From NCBI RefSeq assembly GCF_002101885.1, contig NZ_LQPS01000037.1, positions 1-64,000 of the forward strand: a stretch of 64,000 bases of DNA. The letters are read 5' to 3'. This DNA comes from Mycolicibacter senuensis (GTDB lineage Bacteria; Actinomycetota; Actinomycetes; Mycobacteriales; Mycobacteriaceae). The position numbers and the translations under genes were made by a program. The notes below the pieces were generated by a model. The model had not been told where the DNA came from. It searched no databases and saw only the letters and a list, made by a program, of their open reading frames with translations. This document shows positions 41,501-50,699 of the stretch, piece by piece; within the stretch, counting starts at the first letter, position 1; each line of letters begins with the position of its first letter.

Positions 41501-42828
41501 GTGGTGCCCAACCCGACGCCGTCCAGCAGGCCGGGCAGCGTCATATGCCCCAGCCCGGCGCCGCCGAGCAGGGCGGGCAGCGTCAGGTCACCCAACCCGA
41601 CGCCGTCCAACAGTCCGACCAAGGACAGATCACTTAGTCCCAGGTCCTCCATCAGGCCGGCCAGCCCGGCGCCGCCCAGCCCCACATCGGCCAGCAGCTC
41701 CGACAGTGCCGTGTCGCCCACACCGACATCGCTCAAGAGTTCCGCCAGCGTGGTGTCGCCCAGGCCCACGCCGCCCAGCAGCCCGGTCAACGTCATATCG
41801 CCCATGCCCACATCCGCCAGCAGGTCACCCAGCATCACGCCGTTCAGGCCCACGCCGCCGAGCAGCCCGCCCAGCGTCAAGCCGCCCAACCCCAGGTCAC
41901 CCAGCACGTCGGGCAGCGTCACCTCACCCAACCCGATAGTCTCCAGCAGCTGGTCGAGACCCAGGCCGCCCATCCCGACGCCGTCGAGCAGCCCGCCCAG
42001 CGTCAAGCCGCCCAGCCCCAGGTCACCCAGCAGTCCGGGCAGCGGCGTGGTCAGCACATGATCGAGCAGTCCGCCCAGATCGATATCGTCGCCGCCCACG
42101 GCGTTGAGCACCGTGCCCAAGCCGCCGAGCAAGCCGTCCAGCTGGGTCAGCAGGTCTCCGACGGACAGTTGGGTGTCAAGTATCTGTGGGGCAACCAGCA
42201 GGCCGTTGAAGGCGGGGATGCTCACCCCCAACACATCGAGGCTGTCCGAGCCATTGAGGTAGGCGTTCAGCAGCAGGGCTGGCGCGGTCAGCAGCGCGGT
42301 GAGCGCAGTGTCGGGGTCGGTGGCCGTCTGGACGGCTCCGATGATTCCGTTGAGCTCGTTGAGGGTGGTCACCGTCGGTCCCAGACCAGCGATCAACATG
42401 GCCAGCGGCGTCGAGAGTTCTACCGAGATCGGCGCCGGGAGAGGAAGGACCTGGGCGCCGATCACCGGGAACAGGGCTGCTAGCAGGCTGCTCACTTGCT
42501 GCAGGTTGTTGGAGATGTTCTCCACGACGGCGCCGATCGACTGCGGGTCGGCGCTGAGCTGCTCCAAATAGCCCGTCCAGTTGGTGGCCATCTGTTGCAG
42601 CACCGGAAACGGCTGGGTAAGCCATTGCTGGTTCATGGCTTGCAGGTTTGCCAGGGTCTCGGCGTAAAGCTCCTGGTAGGGCCCGATGACGTCCGCGGCG
42701 TCGCCGGTCAGCGTCACGGCCCGCATCTGCATGTCGGCGGGCAGCGGCTTGACCGGTGCGACGGCGATGACGGCGGCCCCGAAAAGTACGACGCCGGTCG
42801 TGATGTACGGACGAAGTGCCTGTTGCAT
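38548..42828 (-). CDS. Secreted giant protein built of 14-residue Leu/Gly repeats
   Basis: 1426 residues. The N-terminal signal (ALRPYITTGVVLFGAAVIAV) has the form seen in other exported mycobacterial repeat proteins. A helical region of ~230 residues follows. From about residue 264 to 1355 there are roughly 70-80 units of 14 residues with consensus GLGDLTLGGLLGDV; GLG opens each unit and LL closes it. A diverged stretch at about 790-900 splits the array. The tail (GGWFGGLMPLLFNDLPQQ) is non-repetitive. SD AGGAGC precedes ATG. The regular Leu spacing suggests a solenoid with one turn per unit. It is unlike PGRS or MPTR repeats. Function unknown. Confidence 0.85.
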   Translation of the reverse strand: MQQALRPYITTGVVLFGAAVIAVAPVKPLPADMQMRAVTLTGDAADVIGPYQELYAETLANLQAMNQQWLTQPFPVLQQMATNWTGYLEQLSADPQSIGAVVENISNNLQQVSSLLAALFPVIGAQVLPLPAPISVELSTPLAMLIAGLGPTVTTLNELNGIIGAVQTATDPDTALTALLTAPALLLNAYLNGSDSLDVLGVSIPAFNGLLVAPQILDTQLSVGDLLTQLDGLLGGLGTVLNAVGGDDIDLGGLLDHVLTTPLPGLLGDLGLGGLTLGGLLDGVGMGGLGLDQLLETIGLGEVTLPDVLGDLGLGGLTLGGLLGGVGLNGVMLGDLLADVGMGDMTLTGLLGGVGLGDTTLAELLSDVGVGDTALSELLADVGLGGAGLAGLMEDLGLSDLSLVGLLDGVGLGDLTLPALLGGAGLGHMTLPGLLDGVGLGTTTLVGLLDGVGLGGLNVSALLGAVGLGGTTLPDLIEDLGLGDTTLTGLLDGIGLGDMTLPGLLTGAGLGHMTLPGLLDGVGLGDTTLVGFLDGVGLGNLNVSALLADIGLGGTTLPELVDDLGMSDLTLGSLLAGLGTADVTLGGLVGTLNLTDLSVGNLVGAVGLDNLDLSGLLTGIGLGATTLPGLIGDLGLSDMTLGGLVGGIGAGGTTLPELLGDLDMGDMTLSGVVGALLGTTTLPGVLTSLGLGGQSLGGLLGDLGLGGMSLHTLLYNLDMNGLVVKDMLNNLGLGDISIGTMITNMGLGTMGLHSLVNNLGMGNLTLVDVLNTVGVGQQGLGGLLHDFDVTLGVGSLFSALGIDLGLINDALDAVNLNGAIDATGITVGGLLDFFGLNVTLDALLGNIAEQGAGVSLSGVLHGLGLYDMTLPLIMLNLGLGNFRLGWIGHNGLLQVLGLEHMSLNGLLNAVGLGDDNLVGLLNNLGLGVSLPQLLDNLGIGSMSLNDVVGSLTLGAMNLDGLLGALGIDDVNLANLLQSLVGNLTLPGLVNNLGLGDMTLGALVGNLATGDLTLGALLGNLNLSDLTLGGLLDNLQLSDLGLGSLLGGLNMGGLTLPGLLEGLGLQDLTLGGLLSDLGTGNFTLSGLLTDLGLGDATLPSLLSDLGLGDATLAGLLGNLGIGGFFLPGLLENLGLGDVTLAGVVGNLGVGDLTLSEVLGDLGTGDFTLSGLLTDLGLGGATLPSLLTDLGLGDATLSGLLSGLGIGGVFVPALLTDLGLGDLTLPGLLGGLGVGDLTLGELLANLGTGAFTLPGLLDALELADVTLPGLLADLGMDDLTLDGLFDGLGLGDLNLPALLGDVGLGEMTLPDLLSGVGLGDMTLGGLLGGLGTWDLGLGDLLGDLAGNLNLGGLLDGLGLSDFDAFTLDGGWFGGLMPLLFNDLPQQIAELLGAPAAGAADATDFASGAAADLWSALGNDLVPEFAGSF

Positions 42829-42901
42829 GATCCGCTCCTGACGGTGGGGCCGGTCAGCGAAAGATCGGCGATTCGGGCAGCGTATGGCACAGGCGTTTCT
42901 T

Positions 42902-42923
42902 AGGTTAATGTCGAATTCGACAT
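42902..42923 (-). promoter_or_regulatory. Operator-like palindrome and -10 upstream of the giant repeat gene
   Basis: A perfect 16-bp palindrome, ATGTCGAATTCGACAT, lies at 42908-42923. Directly beside it, on the minus strand, TAACCT (42902-42907) fits a mycobacterial -10. The palindrome would occupy the spacer between -10 and -35, the normal place for a repressor operator. It lies 80 bp from the ATG at 42828. Confidence 0.55.
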
Positions 42924-43370
42924 CGTTATGTCACCGTGATTGATTCGTCATCGTTTTGTTATATTCTTCTGGTCACGGTGTACAGGCCCTTTACATCGGG
43001 GGCCGAGTCGGTCAAAGAATGGGCAAATTGTCAATTTGATGGATTATCCAGGTTTTTCCGAACAGTCCCGCCTTTCGACAACTTGCCGGCCTCCGGCTGG
43101 CTTACCACGCTGCTTCCAGCGCATACGCCCGGCGGAACCGGTGCAGCACGGGAGCCGATAAATTTGCCAACGCGACAATTCCAAATAGTTTGGCTATGAA
43201 TGCTGCCAGGTCTGATACTCGGCCAGAATGGATGGTGCGCAAGTTCTTCTTGTGCTTATTCCAGCCTGGGCAGCGAGATCGGAGCAGGTCACATCCGAGA
43301 TGATCCGCCGGGTTTTCGCCGGCGGTTTCGGGCCACTGCAAGCCTCGTCACGAGATGGTTTACACGGTGT

Positions 43371-43393
43371 TTACATATGTAATTCACATGTAA
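43371..43393. promoter_or_regulatory. Adjacent TTACAT/ATGTAA palindromes
   Basis: A perfect 12-bp palindrome, TTACATATGTAA, lies at 43371-43382. A near copy, TTCACATGTAA, follows directly at 43383-43393. Both are AT-rich in GC-rich surroundings and sit 24 bp beyond the lpqB stop. They could be a transcription-factor site for an unannotated transcript or a remnant of acquired DNA. Confidence 0.3.
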
Positions 43394-43416
43394 TCGACGG
43401 TCCCGCTTTGGTGCGA

Positions 43417-45294
43417 TCAGCCCGGCAGCACGGGCAGCGCGCCGCCGACCATGAACGGCCCCAGCGGCGACCAGTTCTGCTCGTCTTCGGCCCTCGATGA
43501 CGACAGTGCCAACACCCCGCGCGGATCGGCCACATAGACCGTGGAGGGGTCCGCGACGATCGTCGACACCGGCAACTGCAGATTGCCGCTGGGCGCATCG
43601 GAGTTCACCCCGTCGATGTTGACGTAGGACACCGGATGCTGGGGATCGGATCGGCTCACCACGATGTCGTCGCCGGTGCGCCAGCTCAGTGACACCACCG
43701 AGGTGCCGAGCCCGAAGCCCAACCGGCGGGGATAGTTCAGCACGAACTGGCCGGCGGTGGTCTGCTCGACACCGGCCAGGATCACCTGCCCTTCGATCAC
43801 CATGGCGGCCCGGGTGCCATCGCGCGACAGCTGCAGCTCGCTGATCGGTCCCGGGAACCGCGCGTTGATCGCCCCGGAGTCCACCGGGATCCGGGCCGGC
43901 CGGCCCGAGGCGACCTCTTGGATCGCCCGCAGCACGTAGTTGCCGTCGACCACCACCCACACCGCTTCGTCCAGCGACCAGCTGGGCCGCGACAGGGTGT
44001 GCCCCTCGGCGGCCTGCACCGCCTCACCGCCGAGGTCGCCGATCCACAGCGTGGCCTCCGGATCGCCGGGGTGCACCACCACCGACGCCACCTGACGACC
44101 GTTGCGGGACAACGCGGCCGACTGCTGGTCGGGTTCGCGGCCGAACGCCCCGGGCACCCGGTTGGCGTGCTGGCCGTCCAGCACCAGCAGCGACCCACCC
44201 ACCAGGGCGTGGATTCCGGCGCCGGCGCCATCGGAGGCGCCCGGGTCGGTGGTGGCCACATCCGAGGTCGTCCAGCCGTCGGGGAACCGGTCGTCGAGCG
44301 CCGCGCCGTCGGCGGTGATCACATACGGCCCCTTGATGTCCGCCCGGGCCAGCGTCCAGATCAGTTGGGCGGCAAGCAGTTGCCTGCTGTTCGGGTCGGT
44401 GGTCGACAAGCTGTCCAGATCGATCTTCGCCCCGGCGTAGCCGCGGCCCACGCCGCTCTTGCCGCCGTCGGCGCGGGTCACCGGCCCGCGCAGCCGCAAC
44501 GGCGCCGCCAGCAGGTTGCGCACCCCGGCCATCTCCGGGCGGGGGCCGGCGATCAGTTTGGACACCAATTCGGTCGCCAGCTGATCCGGGTCGGACACCG
44601 CCACGTAACGCGGATCGGGAACCACCGTCTTGCCGGTCGGGTCCACGAAATACAGCGTGTTGCGCTTGTAGGTGGCCTGGAACTGCTGCCAGTCCAGGAA
44701 GACTCCGTTGGGCAGCCGGTCGATGCGCCAGCCGTCGGGCGTCTTGAGCAGTTCGATCGGCTCCGGGGTCGGCAGCGGCCCCGCGGCCGTCTCGAAGACC
44801 CCCATATCCGACAGCGAACCCAACATGTCGGCGCGCATGGTGACCGCGACCCGGTTGGCGCTACGGGTTTCGACGAACACCACGTTGTCGATCAGCAGCG
44901 CGCTGCCGGCGTCGTCCCAGGCGTCCGACGCCGACTGGGTGAGGAACTGCCGCGCCGCGCGGTGCCGGTTGGCCGGATCGGCTGTCGCCTTGAGGAATTC
45001 GCGCAACAGCACATCGGGGTCCATGCCCGGGGTGGGTTTGGGCAGCACCGAGGGCGGCGGCGCCTGCACGGTGCCGATCGCCTGCGGGGCCGAGTTGCTG
45101 GGCACCCCGGCGCAGCCGGCCAGCACGAGCACCGCACTCAACAGGGCGACCAGCACCGCCACCGGAGTCCGCCGGCGGTTCAGCGAGGCTCGACGGAGGA
45201 GAGGCGAAGCTGGGACCGCCGCATGAACCCGGCGGTTCAGCGAGGCTCGACGGAGGAGAGGCGAAGCTGGGACCGCCGCATGAACCCGGCGCAT
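43417..45294 (-). CDS. lpqB: Lipoprotein LpqB with repeat-extended N-terminus
   Basis: 625 residues. ATG 45294 overlaps the mtrB stop (TGATG). After M-R-R come two in-frame copies of [19 protein letters not shown] (the 57-bp repeat). The real lipoprotein signal follows: [20 protein letters not shown] with lipid-modified Cys61. The mature part has the GerMN-like domain and beta-propeller C-terminal half typical of LpqB, which modulates the MtrB sensor. The n-region is therefore ~41 residues instead of a few. Either the cell tolerates the extension or translation starts further in. Confidence 0.92.
   Translation of the reverse strand: MRRVHAAVPASPLLRRASLNRRVHAAVPASPLLRRASLNRRRTPVAVLVALLSAVLVLAGCAGVPSNSAPQAIGTVQAPPPSVLPKPTPGMDPDVLLREFLKATADPANRHRAARQFLTQSASDAWDDAGSALLIDNVVFVETRSANRVAVTMRADMLGSLSDMGVFETAAGPLPTPEPIELLKTPDGWRIDRLPNGVFLDWQQFQATYKRNTLYFVDPTGKTVVPDPRYVAVSDPDQLATELVSKLIAGPRPEMAGVRNLLAAPLRLRGPVTRADGGKSGVGRGYAGAKIDLDSLSTTDPNSRQLLAAQLIWTLARADIKGPYVITADGAALDDRFPDGWTTSDVATTDPGASDGAGAGIHALVGGSLLVLDGQHANRVPGAFGREPDQQSAALSRNGRQVASVVVHPGDPEATLWIGDLGGEAVQAAEGHTLSRPSWSLDEAVWVVVDGNYVLRAIQEVASGRPARIPVDSGAINARFPGPISELQLSRDGTRAAMVIEGQVILAGVEQTTAGQFVLNYPRRLGFGLGTSVVSLSWRTGDDIVVSRSDPQHPVSYVNIDGVNSDAPSGNLQLPVSTIVADPSTVYVADPRGVLALSSSRAEDEQNWSPLGPFMVGGALPVLPG
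45177..45290 (-). repeat. Tandem pair of 57-bp MIRU-like units inside lpqB (array B)
   Basis: Two identical 57-bp units (45177-45233 and 45234-45290) start GGTTCAGCGAGGCTCGACGG and end with CATGAACCCGGC; GGTTCA/TGAACC form short terminal inverted repeats. They are the reverse complement of array A at 15617-15724 with one base change (GGGAC versus GGGAG). That change is silent in the internal mini-[17 protein letters not shown]. The 57-bp period keeps the lpqB frame open and adds 2 x 19 residues. Confidence 0.92.
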
Positions 45295-46943
45295 CACCCG
45301 CTCCTCTCGGCGTGCTCACGCGCGCGCTGCCGGCGCTCCCGGCGCTCGGCGGCGCTCACCGGTTTCATCGGCAGCGGGCTGGTGGTGACCTTGTGGCCGC
45401 GGACCAGCGGCAGCGTGAGCCGGAAGCAGGCGCCCTTGCCGGGTTCGCCCCACGCCTCCAGCCGGCCCTGGTGCAGCCGGGCGTCCTCGACGCTGATCGC
45501 CAGTCCCAGCCCGGTGCCCCCGGAGCGCCGCACCCGCGACGGGTCGGCGCGCCAGAACCGGCTGAACACCAGCTTCTCCTCCCCCGGCCGTAGCCCGACC
45601 CCGTGATCCCGGACGGTGACCGCAACGGTGTCCTCGTCGGCGCCCATCCGGATCACCACCGGCTTGTGCTCGGCGTGGTCGATGGCGTTGGCGATCAGGT
45701 TGCGCAGAATCCGCTCCACCCGGCGCGGGTCGACTTCGGCGATCACCGGGTCGCCGGGCACATTGACCCTGAGTTCGACGCCGGCTTCGGCGGCCAGATG
45801 ACCGACGTTGTCCAGCGCGCTGTTGACCGTCGAGCGCAGGTCCACCGACTCAGGAGACAGTTCGGCCACGCCGGCGTCGTGGCGGGAGATCTCCAGCAGG
45901 TCGTTGAGCAGCGACTCGAACCGGTCGAGCTCACTGACCAGCAACTCGGTGGAGCGCCGCAGCGAGGGCTCCAGGTCTTCGCTGTGATCGTGGATCAGAT
46001 CGGCGGCCATCCGCACCGTGGTCAGCGGGGTCCGCAGCTCGTGGCTGACATCGGAGGTGAACCGGCGCTGCAGGTTGCCGAACTCCTCGAGCTGGGTGAT
46101 CTGACGCGACAGGCTCTCGGCCATGTCGTTGAACGACACCGCCAGCCGGGCCATGTCGTCTTCGCCGCGCACCGGCATCCGTTCGGACAGGTGTCCCTCG
46201 GCGAACCGTTCGGCGATCCGCGAGGCCGACCGCACCGGCAACACCACCTGGCGCGACACCAGCAGGGCGATCCCGGCCAGCAGCACCAGCAACACCAGGC
46301 CCCCGGTGGCGATGGTGCCGCGCACCATGGAGATGGTGTTGCGCTCGGAGCCCAGCGGATAGATCAGGTAGAGCTCCAGGTTGGTGATCCGCGACGCCGC
46401 CGGCGTTCCGATCAGCAGCGCCGGGCCGGAGAACCCCTCGACGTGCACAGTGGCGTACTGATAGCTGACCTGACCGGCCTTGACGAATTCGCGCAGCCCG
46501 GCCGGCACCTGGTCGACCGGCCCGGCGGTGGTCGCGGCGCGCGGGCCCTCGCCGAGCACCACCAGCACCGCGTCGAACACGCCCGCGGTTCCGCTGCCAG
46601 CAGCCGGGTCGGTCTTGCTCATCAGCGTGTTGCGGGCCAACTGCAGGCTCGAGGTCAGCGACCGGGCCTCCTCACCGCCGACGATGCCGCCGACCGCGAC
46701 GCGGGCCCGCTCGATCTGTTCGGTGGCCGCCCGAACCTTGACGTCGAGCACCCGGTCGGTGATCTGGCTGGTCAGCACGAAGCCGAGCGCCAGGATGACC
46801 GCGGCCGACAAACCCATCGTCAGCACCACGACCCGCAGCTGCAGCGACCGGCGCCAGGCGATCTGCACCGCGCGGCGCAGCGTGTTGACGCCGAGCAGCA
46901 GCGGACCTGATCGCCGCGGGCGCCGTCTGGAGCTGAAGATCAC
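45294..46943 (-). CDS. mtrB: Sensor histidine kinase MtrB
   Basis: 549 residues with a GTG start. TM1 at about 38-58 and an extracellular domain are followed by TM2 at about 208-228 and HAMP. The phosphoacceptor lies in [22 protein letters not shown] box [15 protein letters not shown] boxes [10 protein letters not shown] and [10 protein letters not shown]. It is the partner of MtrA in control of cell division and cell wall genes. The gene order mtrA-mtrB-lpqB is conserved across actinobacteria. It is spaced 19 nt from mtrA and overlaps lpqB. Confidence 0.95.
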   Translation of the reverse strand: MIFSSRRRPRRSGPLLLGVNTLRRAVQIAWRRSLQLRVVVLTMGLSAAVILALGFVLTSQITDRVLDVKVRAATEQIERARVAVGGIVGGEEARSLTSSLQLARNTLMSKTDPAAGSGTAGVFDAVLVVLGEGPRAATTAGPVDQVPAGLREFVKAGQVSYQYATVHVEGFSGPALLIGTPAASRITNLELYLIYPLGSERNTISMVRGTIATGGLVLLVLLAGIALLVSRQVVLPVRSASRIAERFAEGHLSERMPVRGEDDMARLAVSFNDMAESLSRQITQLEEFGNLQRRFTSDVSHELRTPLTTVRMAADLIHDHSEDLEPSLRRSTELLVSELDRFESLLNDLLEISRHDAGVAELSPESVDLRSTVNSALDNVGHLAAEAGVELRVNVPGDPVIAEVDPRRVERILRNLIANAIDHAEHKPVVIRMGADEDTVAVTVRDHGVGLRPGEEKLVFSRFWRADPSRVRRSGGTGLGLAISVEDARLHQGRLEAWGEPGKGACFRLTLPLVRGHKVTTSPLPMKPVSAAERRERRQRAREHAERSG

Positions 46944-46962
46944 CTGCGCCCCGCCGCAGGGA

Positions 46963-47649
46963 TCACGGAGGTCCGGCCTTGTAACCCACTCCTCGAACGG
47001 TCAGCACCACGGTCGGGTTCTCCGGGTCTTGCTCCACTTTGGCCCGCAGGCGCTGGACGTGCACGTTCACCAGCCGGGTGTCGGCCGGATGCCGGTATCC
47101 CCAGACCTGTTCGAGAAGCACTTCACGAGTAAACACCTGGCGGGGTTTGCGTGCCAGCGCCACCAACAGGTCGAACTCCAGCGGGGTCAGGGAGATCTGC
47201 TCGCCGCCGCGGCTGACCTTGTGTGCCGGCACGTCGATGTCGATGTCGGCGATCGAGAGCATCTCGGCCGGCTCGTCGTCGTTGCGGCGCAACCGTGCAC
47301 GCACCCGGGCCACCAGCTCCTTGGGTTTGAACGGCTTCATGATGTAGTCGTCGGCACCCGACTCCAGCCCGAGCACCACGTCGACGGTGTCGGTCTTGGC
47401 GGTCAGCATCACGATCGGGACCCCGGAGTCCTTGCGCAGCACCCGGCACACGTCGATGCCGTTCATGCCGGGCAGCATCAGGTCCAGCAGCACCAGATCG
47501 GGCCGTAACTCGTGCACCGCGGTGAGCGCCTGGGTGCCGTCGCCGACGACCGCGGTGTCGAAACCCTCCCCGCGCAGCACGATGGTGAGCATCTCGGCCA
47601 GCGAAGCGTCGTCATCGACGACGAGAATCCTTTGCCTCATGGCGTACAT
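46963..47649 (-). CDS. mtrA: Response regulator MtrA
   Basis: 228 residues, [20 protein letters not shown]. Receiver Asp56 (LLDLMLPG) and Lys in [10 protein letters not shown]; the C-terminal winged helix contains [30 protein letters not shown]. Nearly identical to my memory of M. tuberculosis MtrA, an essential regulator binding oriC, ripA, fbpB and dnaA promoters. First gene of mtrA-mtrB-lpqB. Confidence 0.97.
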   Translation of the reverse strand: MYAMRQRILVVDDDASLAEMLTIVLRGEGFDTAVVGDGTQALTAVHELRPDLVLLDLMLPGMNGIDVCRVLRKDSGVPIVMLTAKTDTVDVVLGLESGADDYIMKPFKPKELVARVRARLRRNDDEPAEMLSIADIDIDVPAHKVSRGGEQISLTPLEFDLLVALARKPRQVFTREVLLEQVWGYRHPADTRLVNVHVQRLRAKVEQDPENPTVVLTVRGVGYKAGPP

Positions 47650-47700
47650 GGTGTCACCAGATCGAGATAAAACGCTGCTACCACACCCGCGTTTCGCAGG

Positions 47701-48330
47701 TTAACCGCGTAGAGCGCCGGCGAGCTCGGCCGCGGTGACCGCCGGACCGGCCTGCTGCCAGCGTCCGGCGAAGCCGGCGCGGGCCAACCCGCGGTACACC
47801 TCGCCGGTGCGGCGCTGCAGGCCGTCGTCGCGTTCGTAGCTGTCGCGGGCCCGGGCGGTATCGTGCGCCTCACGGTCCCGGGCACGCTGGGCGGCCAGTT
47901 CGGCGGGGACATCCAGCAGCACCTGCCAGTCCGGCGCGGGCAGCCCGAGCCGGTCGAACTCCAGCTCGCGCACCCAGGCCACCACCTCGCCGCCGGCGTC
48001 CTGGCGCAGCCGGGCGGCGCTGTAGGCCGCACTGGAGGCCACATACCGGTCCAGGATCACCACGTCGTGGCTCGCGCACAGACCCTCGATCTGGTCTTTG
48101 GCGCCGGCGCGGTCCAACGCGAACAGCATCGCCATCGCATACACCGAGTCCGCCAGGTCGCCGTGCTCGCCGCGCAGTGCCTCCGCGGCGACATCGGCGG
48201 TCACCGACACGCCGTAGCGCGGGAAGGCCAGGCTGGTCACCGACATCCCGGCGGCTTCGAACGCCGCGCGCAGCCCGTTGGTGAGGGTGTTCTTGCCGGC
48301 GCCGTCGACGCCTTCGATCGCGATCAGCAC
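47701..48330 (-). CDS. tmk: Thymidylate kinase
   Basis: 209 residues with a GTG start. P-loop: IEGVDGAGKNTLTNGL. The DRYVASSAAYSAARL segment binds dTMP, and a lid region with Arg residues follows (RARDREAHDTARARD). It converts dTMP to dTDP with ATP. It lies between mtrA and ahcY as in Rv3247c. Confidence 0.95.
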   Translation of the reverse strand: MLIAIEGVDGAGKNTLTNGLRAAFEAAGMSVTSLAFPRYGVSVTADVAAEALRGEHGDLADSVYAMAMLFALDRAGAKDQIEGLCASHDVVILDRYVASSAAYSAARLRQDAGGEVVAWVRELEFDRLGLPAPDWQVLLDVPAELAAQRARDREAHDTARARDSYERDDGLQRRTGEVYRGLARAGFAGRWQQAGPAVTAAELAGALRG

Positions 48331-48360
48331 GCGCCGAGCCTAATCCGGCGAGAGAAAAGA

Positions 48361-49818
<1,458 letters not shown>

Positions 49819-49908
49819 CAGTGCGCCCCCGTAGGTTCGGTGAAATCAGCTCCGCTACAAGCTACCGGCGGGAGGCCGAGTCTGCTCGCGCGGGTCAATC
49901 GACGTCAG

Positions 49909-50514
49909 TCAGATTTCCAGGACCCCATAGGTCTCGGCCGCCGGGGTGAACAATCGGGCCAGGTCAGCGGCCACATCATGGTCGGCTTCCGGCGGCATCG
50001 AGACATAGCTCATGGCCAGCCGGACGATGGCCCGGGCCAGGATTCCGGCGTCTTCCTCGCTGGCCTTGACCCAGCTGTGCATGAACGACGAGGTGAGCCG
50101 GGCCGAGCAGCGGGTGATGATCGGGCCGCTGTCGGTGGTGATGATCTGTAGCAGGTCGGGCTTGGCGGCACCGGTCAGCAGCGAGATCACCAGCGGGTCG
50201 GCGGCCGAGGAGGAGAAGAAGGACCGGAATCCCTCCAGGAACGCGGCGTGGACGTCACCGACGTTGTCGTAGATGGCGCGTTCGACGGCGTCGACGAGCC
50301 GGTCGGCCAGCCTGATCGCGTAGCCCTGCGCCAAGCCCTGCCGCGAGCCGAACTCGTTGTAGATGGTCTGGCGGCTGACACCGGCCGCCTCGGCCACCGC
50401 GGCGAGCGTGATCGACGACCAGTCCCGGCTGGTCAGCAACTCCCGCATCGCATCGAGGACCGAGTCGCGCAGCAGCGCCCGGGATGCCTCGGCGTAGGGG
50501 ACGCGTTTCACCAC
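49909..50514 (-). CDS. alkX: TetR-family regulator of the alkane hydroxylase operon (AlkX-like)
   Basis: About 201 residues from GTG 50514 (next GTG 50511), giving MVKRVPYAEASRALLRDSV. HTH: WSSITLAAVAEAAGVSRQTIYNEFGSRQGL. The ligand domain is helical. It is the last gene of alkB-rubA-alkX, starting 17 nt after rubA, as Rv3249c does in M. tuberculosis, where AlkX represses the alkB operon. The operator is probably near the palindrome at 51998-52007. Confidence 0.85.
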   Translation of the reverse strand: MVKRVPYAEASRALLRDSVLDAMRELLTSRDWSSITLAAVAEAAGVSRQTIYNEFGSRQGLAQGYAIRLADRLVDAVERAIYDNVGDVHAAFLEGFRSFFSSSAADPLVISLLTGAAKPDLLQIITTDSGPIITRCSARLTSSFMHSWVKASEEDAGILARAIVRLAMSYVSMPPEADHDVAADLARLFTPAAETYGVLEI

Positions 50515-50531
50515 CGCGAGATTAGCGGGTA

Positions 50532-50699
50532 TCACGCGCGGACCGGTTCGAAGTCCACCTTCTCGCGCACCGCGCAGTCCGGGCAGCACCAGTCGTCGGG
50601 CACCTGTGCCCACCGGGTGCCGGCCGGAAATCCCTCGCGGGGTGCGCCGAGCGCCTCGTCGTAGACGTAGTCGCAGCCCGGGCAGCGGTAGCTCGCCAT
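50532..50699 (-). CDS. rubA: Rubredoxin (RubA type)
   Basis: 55 residues: MASYRCPGCDYVYDEALG with Cys6/Cys9 and WCCPDCAVREKVDFEPV with Cys39/Cys42 as iron ligands. It delivers electrons to AlkB. ATG overlaps the alkB TGA. M. tuberculosis has two rubredoxin genes here (rubA, rubB); in this window only the RubA-type copy exists, directly followed by alkX. Confidence 0.93.
   Translation of the reverse strand: MASYRCPGCDYVYDEALGAPREGFPAGTRWAQVPDDWCCPDCAVREKVDFEPVRA

Larger units (their letters stand above)
42829..43416. other. AT-rich intergenic region between the giant repeat gene and lpqB
   Basis: The region is 588 bp, clearly lower in GC than its surroundings, especially 42895-43010 and 43140-43240. 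It holds a 16-bp palindrome near the repeat gene, an 8-bp inverted repeat (CACCGTGA 42932-42939 / TCACGGTG 42973-42980), and two TTACAT/ATGTAA-type palindromes near the lpqB end. Short open frames here (for example 42936-43199) lack SDs and coding character. I see no tRNA or known RNA. A small RNA or a horizontally acquired scar is possible. Confidence 0.5.

Noticed and set aside
38630..42061. Several plus-strand open frames opposite the repeat protein (Pro/Ser/Arg-rich and Gln/Ala-rich)
   Set aside because: They are mirror images of the 42-bp repeats. Only the minus-strand frame has a signal peptide, an SD and a non-repetitive conserved-looking tail.
42936..43199. Possible 87-residue gene in the AT-rich gap
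   Set aside because: It has a GTG start without SD, no motif, and mixed codon use. The region looks non-coding.
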